From: Deinococcus psychrotolerans
Lineage (GTDB): Bacteria; Deinococcota; Deinococci; Deinococcales; Deinococcaceae
Direction: 5' to 3'
Length of the DNA: 64,000 bases
NCBI RefSeq assembly: GCF_003860465.1
Contig: NZ_CP034186.1
Span: 342,292-406,291, forward strand
Under the pieces are notes generated by a model. That model was not told the origin of the DNA, searched no databases, and was given only the letters and a program-made list of their open reading frames with translations. Each line of letters begins with the position of its first letter. Within the stretch, counting starts at the first letter, position 1. A program made the position numbers and the translations under genes. Below, piece by piece: positions 18,668 to 27,223 of the stretch.

Positions 18668-19217
18668 TGTCTCCTGATCGATGGATGTTGCGGGTAAGCT
18701 CGTGCGGCAGGGTGATGGCGATCTGCTTGGCACCGTCGGTATCGCGCCGCGCCCGCGTGAAGACCAGCTTTTCGATCAGTCGGAAGCTAACTGTGACCCA
18801 GTCGTCGTCCTCGTGGCTTCGCCAAGCGCCGCTGATCCAGTATTGAGTCGAACTAAGGCGCTCTAAGCTGACCCGTAGCATCTGACGGTTGGCTCCTGTA
18901 TCGAATAGACCGCACATCTGGAGTAGCCGATACATGGTAAAGCTGAACAGCCCATCATCCGGGCAGCCCTGCTCAATGTAGAGTTCCTGAAGGGCCAGAT
19001 AAGTATCGTTGTCGATGCCGTGCGGCACGCCGTATTTCTGGGTGCCGTTGCATTCGATTTCACTGGAGACGCCATTGCGACTGAAGGCGACCTTCCACTG
19101 GGCATAATCCTCTGCGATCTTGCGCTGGATCGAAATGAGCCCCAACTGACCCACGTTGAGATCCTCACGCAGTGTGATGGCCTGTTCGGCTTCTCTGATC
19201 GCAGGCACCCTAGACAT
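18642..19217 (-). pseudogene. Truncated RepA-like plasmid replication initiator
   Basis: The 191-residue frame resembles deinococcal replication initiator protein A. LNVGQLGLISIQRKIAEDY, then YGVPHGIDNDTYLALQELY, then DDGLFSFTMYRLLQMCGLFDTG and WVTVSFRLIEKLVFT are the conserved winged-helix blocks. Full-length relatives run to roughly 400 residues or more. Here the similarity stops at LPHELTRNI and the frame ends 13 codons later, exactly where the DUF4258 gene begins. The toxin-antitoxin pair seems to have replaced the rep C-terminus. Iteron-like repeats lie just upstream, so this marks an old replication origin that is probably no longer functional. Confidence 0.6.
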
Positions 19218-19253
19218 ACCCCAGTCTAGTCGCTTTAGCCTGTTAACACGATA

Positions 19254-19335
19254 CCGTCATGAATGGGGGAAACGAGAGGAAATAGACGAGTCTACCCTCC
19301 CGCTCATCCCGTTATGAATGGGGGGAAAGAGAGGA
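19254..19335 (+). repeat. Two iteron-like direct repeats upstream of rep
   Basis: Two 27-bp words, at 19254-19280 and 19309-19335, share CCGTnATGAATGGGGG followed by A-rich sequence and GAGAGGA. Their starts are 55 bp apart. They lie 40-120 bp upstream of the rep start codon, the usual place for initiator-binding iterons. Two copies are few for an active origin, consistent with a remnant. Confidence 0.55.
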
Positions 19336-19787
19336 TTAGTGCCGTCTGACGCGCGCGGGACTTCGCGCCTGATGTTTATTCGTATCAAGTAGTAAAAGAT
19401 ATACTACTCAAAAAATAAACAACAATCAGGAACTGCGATTTCGATCGGCCCAGGTTTTAAGCTTAAAAGTCCAAGTGTCGTCCCTAAGACTTTGTCTTGT
19501 GACAACCCGCGGCGGGGTTCTGGCAAGCTGTTGCTGACAAAGTAAACCCGAGGAGCGGCGGCAGGTGGCCTGAACTTCAGGTTACCTGCTGTACGATGTC
19601 CTTCCAGCTTCGCAGTGTGGTTCTTAGAAAAGATCGTCGGTCGTGAGTGGGGATGGTCGAGTGGGTAGAGCCGTGAAGATTGGTATCTTGGGCAGGCATC
19701 TGACCAAGTTGGGGGTACACCTGTCACAGGAAGATCCTTAACCTTATCCTGTCTATAATTTTTAGTGTTACTAAAGTATGTTAAGTC
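19336..19787. other. Gene-poor stretch between rep remnant and small-gene pair
   Basis: No convincing gene is seen. A TATAAT at 19754-19759 lies about 30 bp before the forward gene at 19788 and could be its -10 box, although no clear -35 box precedes it. A long reverse frame crosses this stretch and the next gene but looks like an antisense shadow. Confidence 0.4.
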
Positions 19788-20237
19788 ATGCGGACACTGA
19801 AAGTTGAGCTTCGAGAGCACGATAAATCCCTCTTCACCACGGAGCTTGAGACGTTCCTGACGCCCAAAGAGCTTCTCCGTCTTTTGCCTAAACTGCTTGA
19901 CGCTCCGGTCTCTAGGGTTATGAAGCCTCCGCTGAAAACCAGCCAGAAGTACGTCCGTCTCGCTGAGCATCTCCGCCGCTCCTCCCAGGACAGCCTCACC
20001 CTCACTTACGAGGAGATGGAAGGCATTCTTCATGCCCCGTTTCCCAGTTCGGCTCGAAAGCATCGTGCCTGGTGGAGCAACAGCGTTCAGGGCCACTCTC
20101 AGGCCAGCGCCTGGCTCAACGAAAGATGGCAGGTCGCCAGTGTCCAGCCCGGCAGCGTAACCTTTCAACGGAATAACAGCAATGATGCGGACTCCTGTTT
20201 TCGAGCGAATGGCCAGCAAAGCTCTCGATCACCTTAA
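19788..20237 (+). CDS. Conserved small protein, DUF7662-like
   Basis: The protein has 149 residues. Residues about 75-125 contain YEEMEGILHAPFPSSARKHR followed by AWWSNS, AWLNERW and a VTFQR ending. This pattern (EEIE, then LP-x-SAR-x-H-x-WW-x-N, then a-x-W-x-x-x-GW-x-V) is shared by many short uncharacterised bacterial proteins. The basic, aromatic stretch suggests nucleic-acid binding, but this is inference. The last 24 residues overlap the next gene in a different frame and may be poorly conserved. A TATAAT about 30 bp upstream is a possible -10 box. Confidence 0.6.
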   Translation: MRTLKVELREHDKSLFTTELETFLTPKELLRLLPKLLDAPVSRVMKPPLKTSQKYVRLAEHLRRSSQDSLTLTYEEMEGILHAPFPSSARKHRAWWSNSVQGHSQASAWLNERWQVASVQPGSVTFQRNNSNDADSCFRANGQQSSRSP

Positions 20238-20511
20238 CGCGGGCATGAGTCCTGCCGCCGCCTGGGAACGAGCCAGCAACGAAGTGAAGTGTGGCCCTGA
20301 AACACGGATTAAAGTCTGCCCCCGTTCAGCATTTATCAGTCTTGCAGAGCACGGACATATTCGTGGCTACACAGCAGGTGAGCCGAACAAGCCCCTCTCC
20401 AAAAACGCCAGCTATTGCCTGACCGGAGCGCTGCTTCTCCAAAAGGACCCCACGTTGATTGGAAAACGCAGCCTGCTCTGGCAGGAAATCCACCAACAAA
20501 CGGCCTGCTGA
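20182..20511 (+). CDS. Conserved small protein, DUF6979-like
   Basis: The 109-residue protein has AAWERA, then KVCPRSAFISLAEHGHIRGY, then KNASYCLTGALLLQKDP and LLWQEI. These blocks match a family with the pattern AW, CPR-x-AFLGLCEEG, KN-x-x-YA and LW, known in many bacteria but without assigned function. The gene overlaps the preceding one by 56 bp in another frame, so the two are probably translated together from one mRNA. No membrane or signal segment is present. The pair appears self-contained, between the rep remnant and a metabolic gene. Confidence 0.65.
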   Translation: MMRTPVFERMASKALDHLNAGMSPAAAWERASNEVKCGPETRIKVCPRSAFISLAEHGHIRGYTAGEPNKPLSKNASYCLTGALLLQKDPTLIGKRSLLWQEIHQQTAC

Positions 20512-20632
20512 AGGCTCTGGGCATCCGTGACGGTGACAGGGTGCTGGGTCATTTTTATTGCTCCTGTGGATTTTGACTTCTATTGAAATGATCTACCGCT
20601 GTCCAGCCCTGCTCGCTATCACGCAAACTGCG

Positions 20633-21601
20633 TCAGTCGATGGGCTTGAGGCCCGCCAGAATCTGTTCTCTCATCCCTTCTAAACGGGGCGGCAGGATGG
20701 TCTTCTCGCCCAGCGTCGCCGGGTCCTCGTCCACCCCAAAGCCGGGGCCATCGGTGGCGATCTCGAACAACACCCCTCCCGGCTCGCGGAAGTACAGGCT
20801 GCGGAAGTAATAGCGGTCCACCTCCCCGCTGCTTTGCAGGCCGAAGTGGTTGAGATGCTCGTTCCAGGCGTGGTACTGCTGATCGTCGGGCGTGCGGAAG
20901 GCGACGTGATGCACCCCGCCTGCGCCGGGCCGCGCCGGGGACAGATCGGGCCGGACGGCCACATGCAGCTCGGCGTGGGGACCGCCCGCACCCATCTCGT
21001 AGACATGCACGGTGTGGGCGGGACTGGCCGGGTCAGGGTACTCGCGCACCGGGCGCAGATTCATGACCTGTTGCAGCGCGCGGTCCGTGTTCGCCAGGTT
21101 CTGGACGGTCATGGTGATCGGCCCCAGGCCGCGCAACTGGTGTTCGGCGGGGACCGGGCTGCTTTCCCAGGGCACCGGCGGGTCACCCGCCCCACCGTCC
21201 ACCACCAGAGTGAGGCGCTGGCCTTCCGGGTCTTCAAAGTCCAGAGTGGGCCGCCCGTCGCGGTCGGTGACCTCGCCGTGCTGGATGCCCAGGCTCTCGA
21301 AACGCTCCTGCCAGTAGCGCAGGCTCAGCTCGTCCCGGACGCGCAGGGCGGTGCGGGTCACGCTGCGGCTGCCCTGGCCCTCGCGGCCCACCGGCCAGTC
21401 GAAAAAGGTCATGTCCGTGCCGGGGGTGCCCACCTTGTCGGCGTAAAACAGGTGGTAGGCGCTGACGTCATCCTGATTGACGCTGCGTTTGACCAAGCGC
21501 ATGCCCAGGTCCTGGGTGTAAAAGCGTTTGTTCTCGCGAATGTCGGCGGACACGGCGGTCAGGTGATGGATGCCGGTCAACTGAAGATCACTGCTGGACA
21601 T
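20633..21601 (-). CDS. Ring-cleaving dioxygenase, VOC/glyoxalase family (MhqO-like)
   Basis: The 322-residue protein consists of two vicinal-oxygen-chelate halves. The first opens with [21 protein letters not shown] and the second with [19 protein letters not shown]. Candidate metal ligands are the early His pair (GIHHLT), the His in [12 protein letters not shown] and the Glu in [10 protein letters not shown]. Relatives (MhqO/MhqA type) are induced by quinones and electrophiles and are thought to open hydroquinone or catechol rings with Fe(II) and oxygen. I place the start at the ATG at 21601, with AGGAG seven bases upstream; the frame is open further upstream without a signal. It is a single cytoplasmic gene. 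Confidence 0.88.
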   Translation of the reverse strand: MSSSDLQLTGIHHLTAVSADIRENKRFYTQDLGMRLVKRSVNQDDVSAYHLFYADKVGTPGTDMTFFDWPVGREGQGSRSVTRTALRVRDELSLRYWQERFESLGIQHGEVTDRDGRPTLDFEDPEGQRLTLVVDGGAGDPPVPWESSPVPAEHQLRGLGPITMTVQNLANTDRALQQVMNLRPVREYPDPASPAHTVHVYEMGAGGPHAELHVAVRPDLSPARPGAGGVHHVAFRTPDDQQYHAWNEHLNHFGLQSSGEVDRYYFRSLYFREPGGVLFEIATDGPGFGVDEDPATLGEKTILPPRLEGMREQILAGLKPID

Positions 21602-21780
21602 AATCAGACTCCTGGGAGGGGAAATGGGGGCAGATGAAATAGGGTTCCGGCGCGGCAGGGCCAAGCGTCCGTCCAGCGCGCCCGGTGGCCCATCAGGGAT
21701 GAATTCAGAAGGAGGAGAGTGCGGTCAGCAACGTGCCTGGACGCTTGCAGGCTCCATACAGACACTCCGCACAAGAAACT

Positions 21781-22716
21781 TTACGACAGTGGCAGCCTGT
21801 CGGAATCGAATTCCAGGTCGGCCCGATCCCAGTGGCCCAGCTCCGCCGCCGCCACGTAGGTGCTTTGCAGGAACTCCAGCAGCGCCGCGTCCGGATCCGC
21901 CGCCGTACGCACCGCCTCGTAGGGCAGGACGAATTCGCCCAAGTCCTCGTGGTAGTACGTTGCTGCTGGCCCCACCTGGGCCGTCCTGAAGCCGTCTGGC
22001 TCGGGGTAGGCGTACGCGTAAAAGGCCGCCTCGCCCAGCCCGGATCCCGGCCAGAAGCCCGCGCTGGATAGCTCGTGGGAATACGCCTCTTCCATCACCC
22101 AATCTGCGCAGTTGGGCGCGCCGCCTGGATGCTTGGGGGCCGTGCGTCCCGAGAAGCGGGTCACCGCCAGGTCAGCGGCCCCCCAGAAGTAATGCACCGG
22201 GCTGACCTTGCCCAGAAAGCGCGCCCGGAACACGCTGAAGACCCGGTGGATGCTGAGGAGCGCCCGCCAGTAGCGCTGGGCAGCCTCCGGGTCATACGCC
22301 GCGTGGGCGTGGTCCTCGGGAAACGGCGTGATGGGGTCAGGCAATTCAACCGGGGTAGGCCGGATCTCCACATTCAGGCCCAGCGTGTCCAGCGCCGACA
22401 TCAGGGCTTCGTAGAACGTAGCGACACTCAGCCCTTCCAGCGCAAAGGAGCGTTCGTCGCCAGTGGCCGAGATAACCGCCAGATGATGGCGGCGGAAATC
22501 GAACTCGATCTCGAAGGTGCCGTTTGGATGGTGCATCGGCCCGGTGGTCAGGCCGCGTGCGCCTGGGTACAGCGTGACGTGCCAGGAGTGGTTGTTCCAG
22601 GGGGTCAGCGCCAGCCGGATCTTGCCGACGATCTGGGTCCACAGGTGCAGGGTTTCCATGGTGTCCTGCCAGGGTGCCAGGGGCAGGGGCGGCCAGGCGT
22701 CGTGGGATGGGGTCAT
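21781..22716 (-). CDS. DUF5996 family protein
   Basis: The ATG at 22716, after GGAGGA, gives 311 residues. Features typical of DUF5996 are the start WPPLPLAPWQDTMETLHLWTQIVGKIRLAL, the PWNNHSWHV strand, a TFEIEFDFRRH stretch and the HYFWGAADLAVTRFSGR block with conserved His, Trp and Asp. The family is widespread in bacteria and has no known reaction. There is no signal peptide, so the protein is probably cytoplasmic. The gene is followed on the same strand by the VOC dioxygenase after 180 bp and may share its transcript. The open frame extends far upstream through the next gene, but those codons are antisense-like. Confidence 0.8.
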   Translation of the reverse strand: MTPSHDAWPPLPLAPWQDTMETLHLWTQIVGKIRLALTPWNNHSWHVTLYPGARGLTTGPMHHPNGTFEIEFDFRRHHLAVISATGDERSFALEGLSVATFYEALMSALDTLGLNVEIRPTPVELPDPITPFPEDHAHAAYDPEAAQRYWRALLSIHRVFSVFRARFLGKVSPVHYFWGAADLAVTRFSGRTAPKHPGGAPNCADWVMEEAYSHELSSAGFWPGSGLGEAAFYAYAYPEPDGFRTAQVGPAATYYHEDLGEFVLPYEAVRTAADPDAALLEFLQSTYVAAAELGHWDRADLEFDSDRLPLS

Positions 22717-22876
22717 GGGTCCTCCAGAAAATGGGTTCAGTGGGGCTGAGGAAGTCTTTTTTGGTGCGGCAATCTCGGTAGCGAGGATACGGCGCTCAGT
22801 GAAAGCGTGATGTGTGCAGGTCAACCCAATGCGAATCAGGCCATGCTCCGCTGTGGGCGTCGCCAGGAGACCTTTT

Positions 22877-23410
22877 CTAGTTCTGTTCGGCCCCGTCGGC
22901 CCGCTGGCCCTCTTCCCGGTGGCCGTCTCCGCGCTGGTCGATGGAAGCCTGACCGCCGGGCTGGTCGCTCTTCCAGCCAATCTTGGCGTGCGTGCCGTCG
23001 CAAAAGGGCTTGTGGCTGCTCGCGCCGCAGCGGCACAGCGCCGCCCGCACTTCCCGCACCTCACCTTCGGGGGTCTGAATCACGAGGTCACCCCGCAGGG
23101 TCAGCGGCCCGTCCTTCACTGGCGTCAGCGTGGTGGGCACAGCGGGAGCTTCCGGGGGTCCGCCGTGCAGGGCATAGTGCAGAGCGCCGGTGGGGCAGGT
23201 TCGCACGATCTCGGCCACACGCTCGGCAGACGCCTCATTTTCCAGTTGAATCCAGGGGCGCTCCTTTGGGCGGAACACATCGGGCAGACCGCGCACGCAA
23301 TTGGCAACGTGGGTGCAGCGCGGAGGATCGTAGGATACGGAGATCCCGTCGCTCGCGTAGGTCTTGCCGCGCAGCAGATCCTCACCGATCGGTTCATGGT
23401 GCTGGGTCAT
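22877..23410 (-). CDS. Iron-sulfur protein with Fer4_19 and CDGSH domains
   Basis: The 177-residue protein has two cluster-binding parts. Residues about 20-85 form a divergent ferredoxin-like (YjdI/Fer4_19) domain with C-x5-C near CTHVANC and a later Cys in RTCPTGAL. Residues about 120-150 are a CDGSH motif, CRCGASSHKPFCDGTH, which binds a 2Fe-2S cluster through three Cys and one His as in mitoNEET. The C-terminal 25 residues are Gln/Gly/Arg-rich and disordered. Such fusions are common in bacteria and are thought to transfer electrons or sense redox state. The gene stands alone, upstream of the DUF5996 gene. Confidence 0.9.
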   Translation of the reverse strand: MTQHHEPIGEDLLRGKTYASDGISVSYDPPRCTHVANCVRGLPDVFRPKERPWIQLENEASAERVAEIVRTCPTGALHYALHGGPPEAPAVPTTLTPVKDGPLTLRGDLVIQTPEGEVREVRAALCRCGASSHKPFCDGTHAKIGWKSDQPGGQASIDQRGDGHREEGQRADGAEQN

Positions 23411-23571
23411 GGTTCAGTTTAGGGCACGGGCCGTCAGGGTAAGGAAAAGTTAAGAGAAAGGGAAACCGCTCCTCTATCATCGTCTCTGTCCCCCAGCAGA
23501 CATGCCTGGAGGAATGGCCCATTTCGCATACAGCGTTTCAGGTAGCAACTTGAAAAATATGGAGGCCAGTC

Positions 23572-23874
23572 ATGGCAGAGATGAGAAAAAACGAGGATCG
23601 GGAGCGCTACGAGGTGGTGGTGGACGGTCAGGTGGCCGGGTTCGCCGAGTACCGTCTCGTTGGAGACGCCGTGATGCTACCCCACACGGAAATCAAGCCC
23701 GAGTATGAAGGCCAGGGCCTGGGCGGGCAGGTGGCCCGGTTCGCGCTGGACGACGTGCGGCAGATGGGCCGACTGGCGATTCCGATGTGTCCCTTTATTG
23801 CCAGTTACATTCGGCAACATCCCGAGTACGTCGATCTGGTTCATCCGCAGCAACGCGGCATTTTTCATCTCTGA
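23572..23874 (+). CDS. GNAT-like N-acetyltransferase (YidJ/NATD1 type)
   Basis: The 100-residue protein belongs to the minimal GNAT group. EVVVDGQVAGFAEYR is the first hairpin, HTEIKPEYEGQGLGGQVARFAL contains the acetyl-CoA phosphate loop (G-Q-G-L-G), and the chain ends with CPFIASYIRQHPEY. Family members are about 90-105 residues long, so this is complete. The substrate is unknown. The ATG at 23572 follows GGAGG. The gene stands before the sialate-regulon operator at 23927, so it is probably not part of that operon. Confidence 0.88.
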   Translation: MAEMRKNEDRERYEVVVDGQVAGFAEYRLVGDAVMLPHTEIKPEYEGQGLGGQVARFALDDVRQMGRLAIPMCPFIASYIRQHPEYVDLVHPQQRGIFHL

Positions 23875-23926
23875 CCTGGCAGAGATCTCACGGCTTGAGA
23901 AGCGCTGTGCCGAACATTGGCCGAGC

Positions 23927-23940
23927 ATCAGATATCTGAT
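23927..23940 (+). promoter_or_regulatory. Putative NanR operator 1
   Basis: ATCAGATATCTGAT is a perfect 14-bp palindrome, 10 bp before the start codon of the first Gfo/Idh/MocA gene. The identical palindrome occurs at 27224-27237 in front of the GntR-type regulator. That placement suggests repression by that regulator. Confidence 0.65.
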
Positions 23941-23950
23941 AACTTGATCT

Positions 23951-24868
23951 ATGCAGATTGCGCTTCTTGATCATGGCCATTGGCACCGGAGTATGTACGT
24001 TCAGGCGTTTGAGGCCGTTGGACAGCCCTTCCAGAATGGCGAGAATGCGCTGGAAGACAATCTGAAACGAGTTCTGGAGAGCGGCCCTGAACTGCTGGTC
24101 GTGCTGGGAACTCCACAGGAAATGCTGCGCGAGGTGGGGCGCTGTATTGAAACTAGCGTACCGGTGGCCGCTGAAAAGCCAGTGGGCCGCAACGCCGCCG
24201 AACTGGAGCCACTGGCCGAACTGGCCCGGCAGCATGGAGCTTTCGTGACCGTGGCGCAGCCCCATCTGCTGGGGGAATTCTGGGACGTCTGCACGCCTGA
24301 GGCGGGAGGCCCCCTCTCGCACCTGCGCTTCCGGTTGGTGAACGGCTCGCCGGAGCGGTACGCGGCGCTGGGCGTTCCCTGGGTCATGCAAGCGAATGTG
24401 GCAGGAGGCGGCGTGCTGCGCAATCTGGGCATTCACGGGATCAGCGCCTTCCTGAAGGCCACCACCGGGGAAGTTCAGGTGCATTCCTGCGTGCTGAGCC
24501 GCCGTCTGTTCCAGATGGAGGTGGAGGAATACGCCGCCGTGACTCTGTCGGCAGGCGGCGTGATCGGACACATTGAAGTGGGGTACACCGCCGCCGTGGA
24601 TGACGCCAGCGACTTTGAGCTGAGTGGACACCGCCGTGACCTCACCGTTAAGGATGATGGGCAGGCGCTGACCATCTTTGACCGCCGTGCAGGTCGGACT
24701 CGGGTGCAGCCCGTTCTGCCCCTGGCCCGCCGGTACGAGTTGTTTGCCGCCGCCAACGTGCAGGCCATTCAAACGGGCGGCCCGGCCCCCCATTCCCTGG
24801 ACGATCATCTGGCCGCCATGCGCGTGATTGACGCGTGCTACGCCGCCGCCACCTGGATGGACGCATGA
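23951..24868 (+). CDS. Gfo/Idh/MocA family oxidoreductase, first of two
   Basis: The 305-residue protein is a Rossmann-type Gfo/Idh/MocA protein: MQIALLDHGHW at the N-terminus, the VAAEKPVGRNAAELEPL block (the EKP motif with the catalytic Lys) and GGGVLRNLGIHGISAFL (the G-x-x-x-D/N-x-G-x-H motif). The nucleotide-binding loop is atypical (LDHGHWH rather than G-x-G-x-x-G), so cofactor use may differ. Its stop overlaps the next gene's ATG. In other bacteria, Gfo/Idh/MocA enzymes such as NanX/YjhC convert 2,7-anhydro-sialic acid. With nanM and nanA nearby and the shared operator, a sialate-derivative role is likely but unproven. Confidence 0.8.
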   Translation: MQIALLDHGHWHRSMYVQAFEAVGQPFQNGENALEDNLKRVLESGPELLVVLGTPQEMLREVGRCIETSVPVAAEKPVGRNAAELEPLAELARQHGAFVTVAQPHLLGEFWDVCTPEAGGPLSHLRFRLVNGSPERYAALGVPWVMQANVAGGGVLRNLGIHGISAFLKATTGEVQVHSCVLSRRLFQMEVEEYAAVTLSAGGVIGHIEVGYTAAVDDASDFELSGHRRDLTVKDDGQALTIFDRRAGRTRVQPVLPLARRYELFAAANVQAIQTGGPAPHSLDDHLAAMRVIDACYAAATWMDA

Positions 24869-25845
24869 GGGTGGGCATTCTCGGCGCGGGGTGGTGGGCC
24901 GATCAGCACGCGCAGGCCCTCGCCACGCTGGACGGTTTCACGGTCACGGGCGTCAACAGCGGATCGCTGGAGACGGCCACCGCCTTCGCCGCACAATACG
25001 GGGGACGCGTTCATGCCGACGCCGGGGCCTTACTGGCCGCCCCGGATGTGGACGCCGTGCTGATTACCGCGCCGCACGAGTACCACGCCCCACTGGCCCT
25101 CCAAGCCATTGCCAGCGGGAAGCCTGTTCTGCTGGAAAAACCTGTCGCCACCAATAACACAGACACCCATGCCGTTCTGAATGCCGCTCGTGACGCCGGA
25201 GTGACGTGTCTGGTGGGCTTTACCAGTCACTATTTCCCTGGATTCAGCCGGGCCAGGGAATTGATTGACAGTGGTGAACTGGGCCGCCCCCTCAGCGGAC
25301 AGAGCGTCTTCCAGAAACGCTGGATGGAGGCCAACCGCCGCGACTGGCACCTGGATCGGGGGCGCGGCGGCGGAATGCTGCTGACCGCCGGCATCCACGC
25401 CCTGGACCGCCTGATGTGGTTGATGGACAAACCCGTGCAGTCGGTCAGCGCCGCTATGGGAACGCATATGCACGATCAGCAGGCCGACGATCTGTCCAGC
25501 ATTTTCCTGCGGTTCCAGGGCGGCGGCGCGGGCATGGTGGGCAGCTACGGCTACGCGCAGGGCGGCCCCATCAACGCCACCACCATCCTGTGCGAGGGCG
25601 GCAGCTTGCGCGTCACGCCCGACAGTCTGGAGATCGGCCAGAACGACGGCTGGGAAGCGGTTTCATTAACCTTACCGGGCAACCTGACGCTTGCCGCTCT
25701 GGCGCAGGAGTGGGTGGAATTGCGTGCCTGGGCCGAACGGGGTCAGCTTCCCAGAGTTACACCGGAGTTTGCCGGTTCAGTGATGGATGTCGTCTTTGCC
25801 GCTGAGGAATCCGCCGTCCAGGAGCGCGAGGTTTCGCTGGGATGA
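24865..25845 (+). CDS. Gfo/Idh/MocA family oxidoreductase, second of two
   Basis: The ATG at 24865 overlaps the preceding stop (ATGA). The 326-residue protein is a standard family member: MRVGILGAGWWADQHAQAL (NAD(P)-binding G-x-G-x-x-x), PVLLEKPVATNNTDTH (EKP, catalytic Lys) and GGGMLLTAGIHALDRLMWL (G-x-x-x-D/G-x-G-x-H-x-x-D). It lacks a signal peptide, so it acts in the cytoplasm. Together with its partner it forms a two-gene operon behind operator 1, ending at a strong hairpin. A role in oxidising or rearranging sialic-acid derivatives before NanA is inferred from neighbours; sugar dehydrogenation of another kind is possible. Confidence 0.85.
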   Translation: MRVGILGAGWWADQHAQALATLDGFTVTGVNSGSLETATAFAAQYGGRVHADAGALLAAPDVDAVLITAPHEYHAPLALQAIASGKPVLLEKPVATNNTDTHAVLNAARDAGVTCLVGFTSHYFPGFSRARELIDSGELGRPLSGQSVFQKRWMEANRRDWHLDRGRGGGMLLTAGIHALDRLMWLMDKPVQSVSAAMGTHMHDQQADDLSSIFLRFQGGGAGMVGSYGYAQGGPINATTILCEGGSLRVTPDSLEIGQNDGWEAVSLTLPGNLTLAALAQEWVELRAWAERGQLPRVTPEFAGSVMDVVFAAEESAVQEREVSLG

Positions 25846-25891
25846 ACGAAGCGGGGGCCAACTGGTGTAGCAGTTGGCCCCCGCTTCGTTC
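25844..25891. terminator. Bidirectional hairpin terminator
   Basis: A perfect 21-bp stem (25844-25864 with 25871-25891) closes a six-base loop (GTGTAG). It lies between the convergent second oxidoreductase gene and nanM, starting within the former's stop codon. It has no long T-run, but its position and stability fit termination in both directions. Confidence 0.8.
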
Positions 25892-25897
25892 AGATGC

Positions 25898-27025
25898 TCA
25901 GTCCTTGATCTCGATGCTGTCGCCCTTGAGCGAGATGGAGAAGACCTTGCTGCTGGCGTCGCCGCCCTTCAGCTCGCCGCCCACCAGAATGACCTCGTCG
26001 CCGCGCTGGATGCTGATGCCCGAAGCCTGGGCCTGCGGCAACTGGCCGACCACGCTCCACTTATCGCCGCGCAGCGCGTAGATGTCGCTTTGCCAGGTCT
26101 TGGTCAGGCCCTGGTGGGCGTACTGCACGCCACTCTGAAACTTGACGGTGCTACCGGGGAAATTGGCTCCACCGGCCACCAGCAGCGCTCCTTGGCTGGA
26201 GCCGGTAAAGGCCGCGGCCACGCCTTCTTGCACCGCGCCGTTCGCCGCACTGGGCAAGTCGGGCAGCGTGCTCCAGGTCACGCCGCCGTCCTTCACGGTG
26301 GCGCGGCCCGCCTGAGCGGTACGCAGTCCGGGCTTCATCTCGCCGCTCACCACCGTCAGCGCGTCGCCCTGAAGGCTGACGGCGGCTCCGGCACGGCCAA
26401 TGAAGGGCGCGGTGCCCAGCGACTGCCAGGTGTTGGTGGCGGGCGTGTAGCTCTGCACTTCTCGCCCGAAGAAATAATCCTGGGGGCGTCCGCTGAAGTA
26501 CGCCAGGGCCACGGCGTCACTTCTGACCTTGTCAGTTCCGGCGGCGGCGATGTCCTCGAAGTACCCGTTAAAGATGTTGCGGTTGACGCCGCCGAACAGC
26601 AGGATGCGGTCACCCTGGGCCACCGCCGTGCCGCCGCCGATGTCCTGGGGAGCGCGGGTATTCAGTGCCTGCCAGGCGTTGCTCGCCGGATCGTAGGCGT
26701 AAACCTGATTGAAGACTGAGGTGGTCGCCTCGGGCGTGGGTTTGCCCAGGCCGCCGAACACGTACAGTTTGCCGTTGACCACGGCGGCGGCGGCCTGATC
26801 GCGGGCTGCGCCGGGGAAGGCGGCCATTTCTGTCCAGCCCTTGGCGGTGTCCAAGAGGTTCAGAGCATAGAACTTCTGTCCTGCCGTGCCGAGTCCGGCG
26901 TAGAGGGTGTCGCCGATCATTCCGCCCACGCCGTTCTTGATTCCGGCGGGCAAATCGGGGTAGGTCTGGGTCTGTGCGGCGGCGGTGGTGATCAGCAGAG
27001 CGGCAAGCAGGGTCATAGTCCTCAT
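25898..27025 (-). CDS. nanM: N-acetylneuraminate mutarotase/epimerase, kelch-repeat
   Basis: The ATG at 27025, with GGAGG close upstream, opens 375 residues that begin with a signal peptide (MRTMTLLAALLITTAAAQ). The mature part is a six-blade kelch propeller resembling E. coli NanM: LPAGIKNGVGGMIGDTLYAGLG, KLYVFGGLGK, a GGVNRNIFNGYFEDI block and VVSGEMKPGLRT. NanM works outside the cytoplasmic membrane. It speeds alpha/beta anomer exchange of N-acetylneuraminate, and some relatives act on 2,7-anhydro forms. The gene is divergent from nanR across a control region with operators. The open frame upstream of 27025 runs into that control region and is not native. Confidence 0.88.
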   Translation of the reverse strand: MRTMTLLAALLITTAAAQTQTYPDLPAGIKNGVGGMIGDTLYAGLGTAGQKFYALNLLDTAKGWTEMAAFPGAARDQAAAAVVNGKLYVFGGLGKPTPEATTSVFNQVYAYDPASNAWQALNTRAPQDIGGGTAVAQGDRILLFGGVNRNIFNGYFEDIAAAGTDKVRSDAVALAYFSGRPQDYFFGREVQSYTPATNTWQSLGTAPFIGRAGAAVSLQGDALTVVSGEMKPGLRTAQAGRATVKDGGVTWSTLPDLPSAANGAVQEGVAAAFTGSSQGALLVAGGANFPGSTVKFQSGVQYAHQGLTKTWQSDIYALRGDKWSVVGQLPQAQASGISIQRGDEVILVGGELKGGDASSKVFSISLKGDSIEIKD

Positions 27026-27079
27026 GGGGCCTCCAAAGAGAGAGCGGGTGGTGGAGCCATGCACCAAATTGGGATGCTC

Positions 27080-27097
27080 CTTAGATATCTGATATCT
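27080..27097 (-). promoter_or_regulatory. Putative NanR operator 2 (nanM side)
   Basis: CTTAGATATCTGAT at 27080-27093 matches 12 of 14 positions of the palindrome ATCAGATATCTGAT. It continues into a second overlapping half (AGATATCTGATATCT at 27083-27097). It lies between the nanM promoter elements and the nanM start. Confidence 0.5.
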
Positions 27098-27114
27098 GAC
27101 TTGTGGTGGTTTGA

Positions 27115-27144
27115 ACTGTACTTTGGATGAAGTGCGCCTGTCAA
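27115..27144 (-). promoter_or_regulatory. Promoter of nanM
   Basis: On the reverse strand TTGACA (27144-27139) and TACAGT (27120-27115) are 18 bp apart. The -35 box is consensus and the -10 box matches four of six bases. Operator 2 lies just downstream of the predicted transcription start. Confidence 0.5.
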
Positions 27145-27183
27145 GTAGGCGGTTCTCAAGGAATTGAGTGGGGGTACTGGTGG

Positions 27184-27213
27184 TTGACAGAACCATCACC
27201 GCTCACGTAAACT
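27184..27213 (+). promoter_or_regulatory. Promoter of the nanR-sat-nan operon
   Basis: TTGACA at 27184-27189 and TAAACT at 27208-27213 are 18 bp apart. Operator 3 (27224-27237) covers the predicted transcription start, a typical arrangement for repression. Confidence 0.5.
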
Positions 27214-27223
27214 TCCCTCACCT

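Noticed and set aside
19404..20219. Long reverse-strand frame of 271 codons
   Set aside because: It covers the forward small gene at 19788, has no ribosome site or recognisable motif, and the forward protein shows conserved domain blocks.
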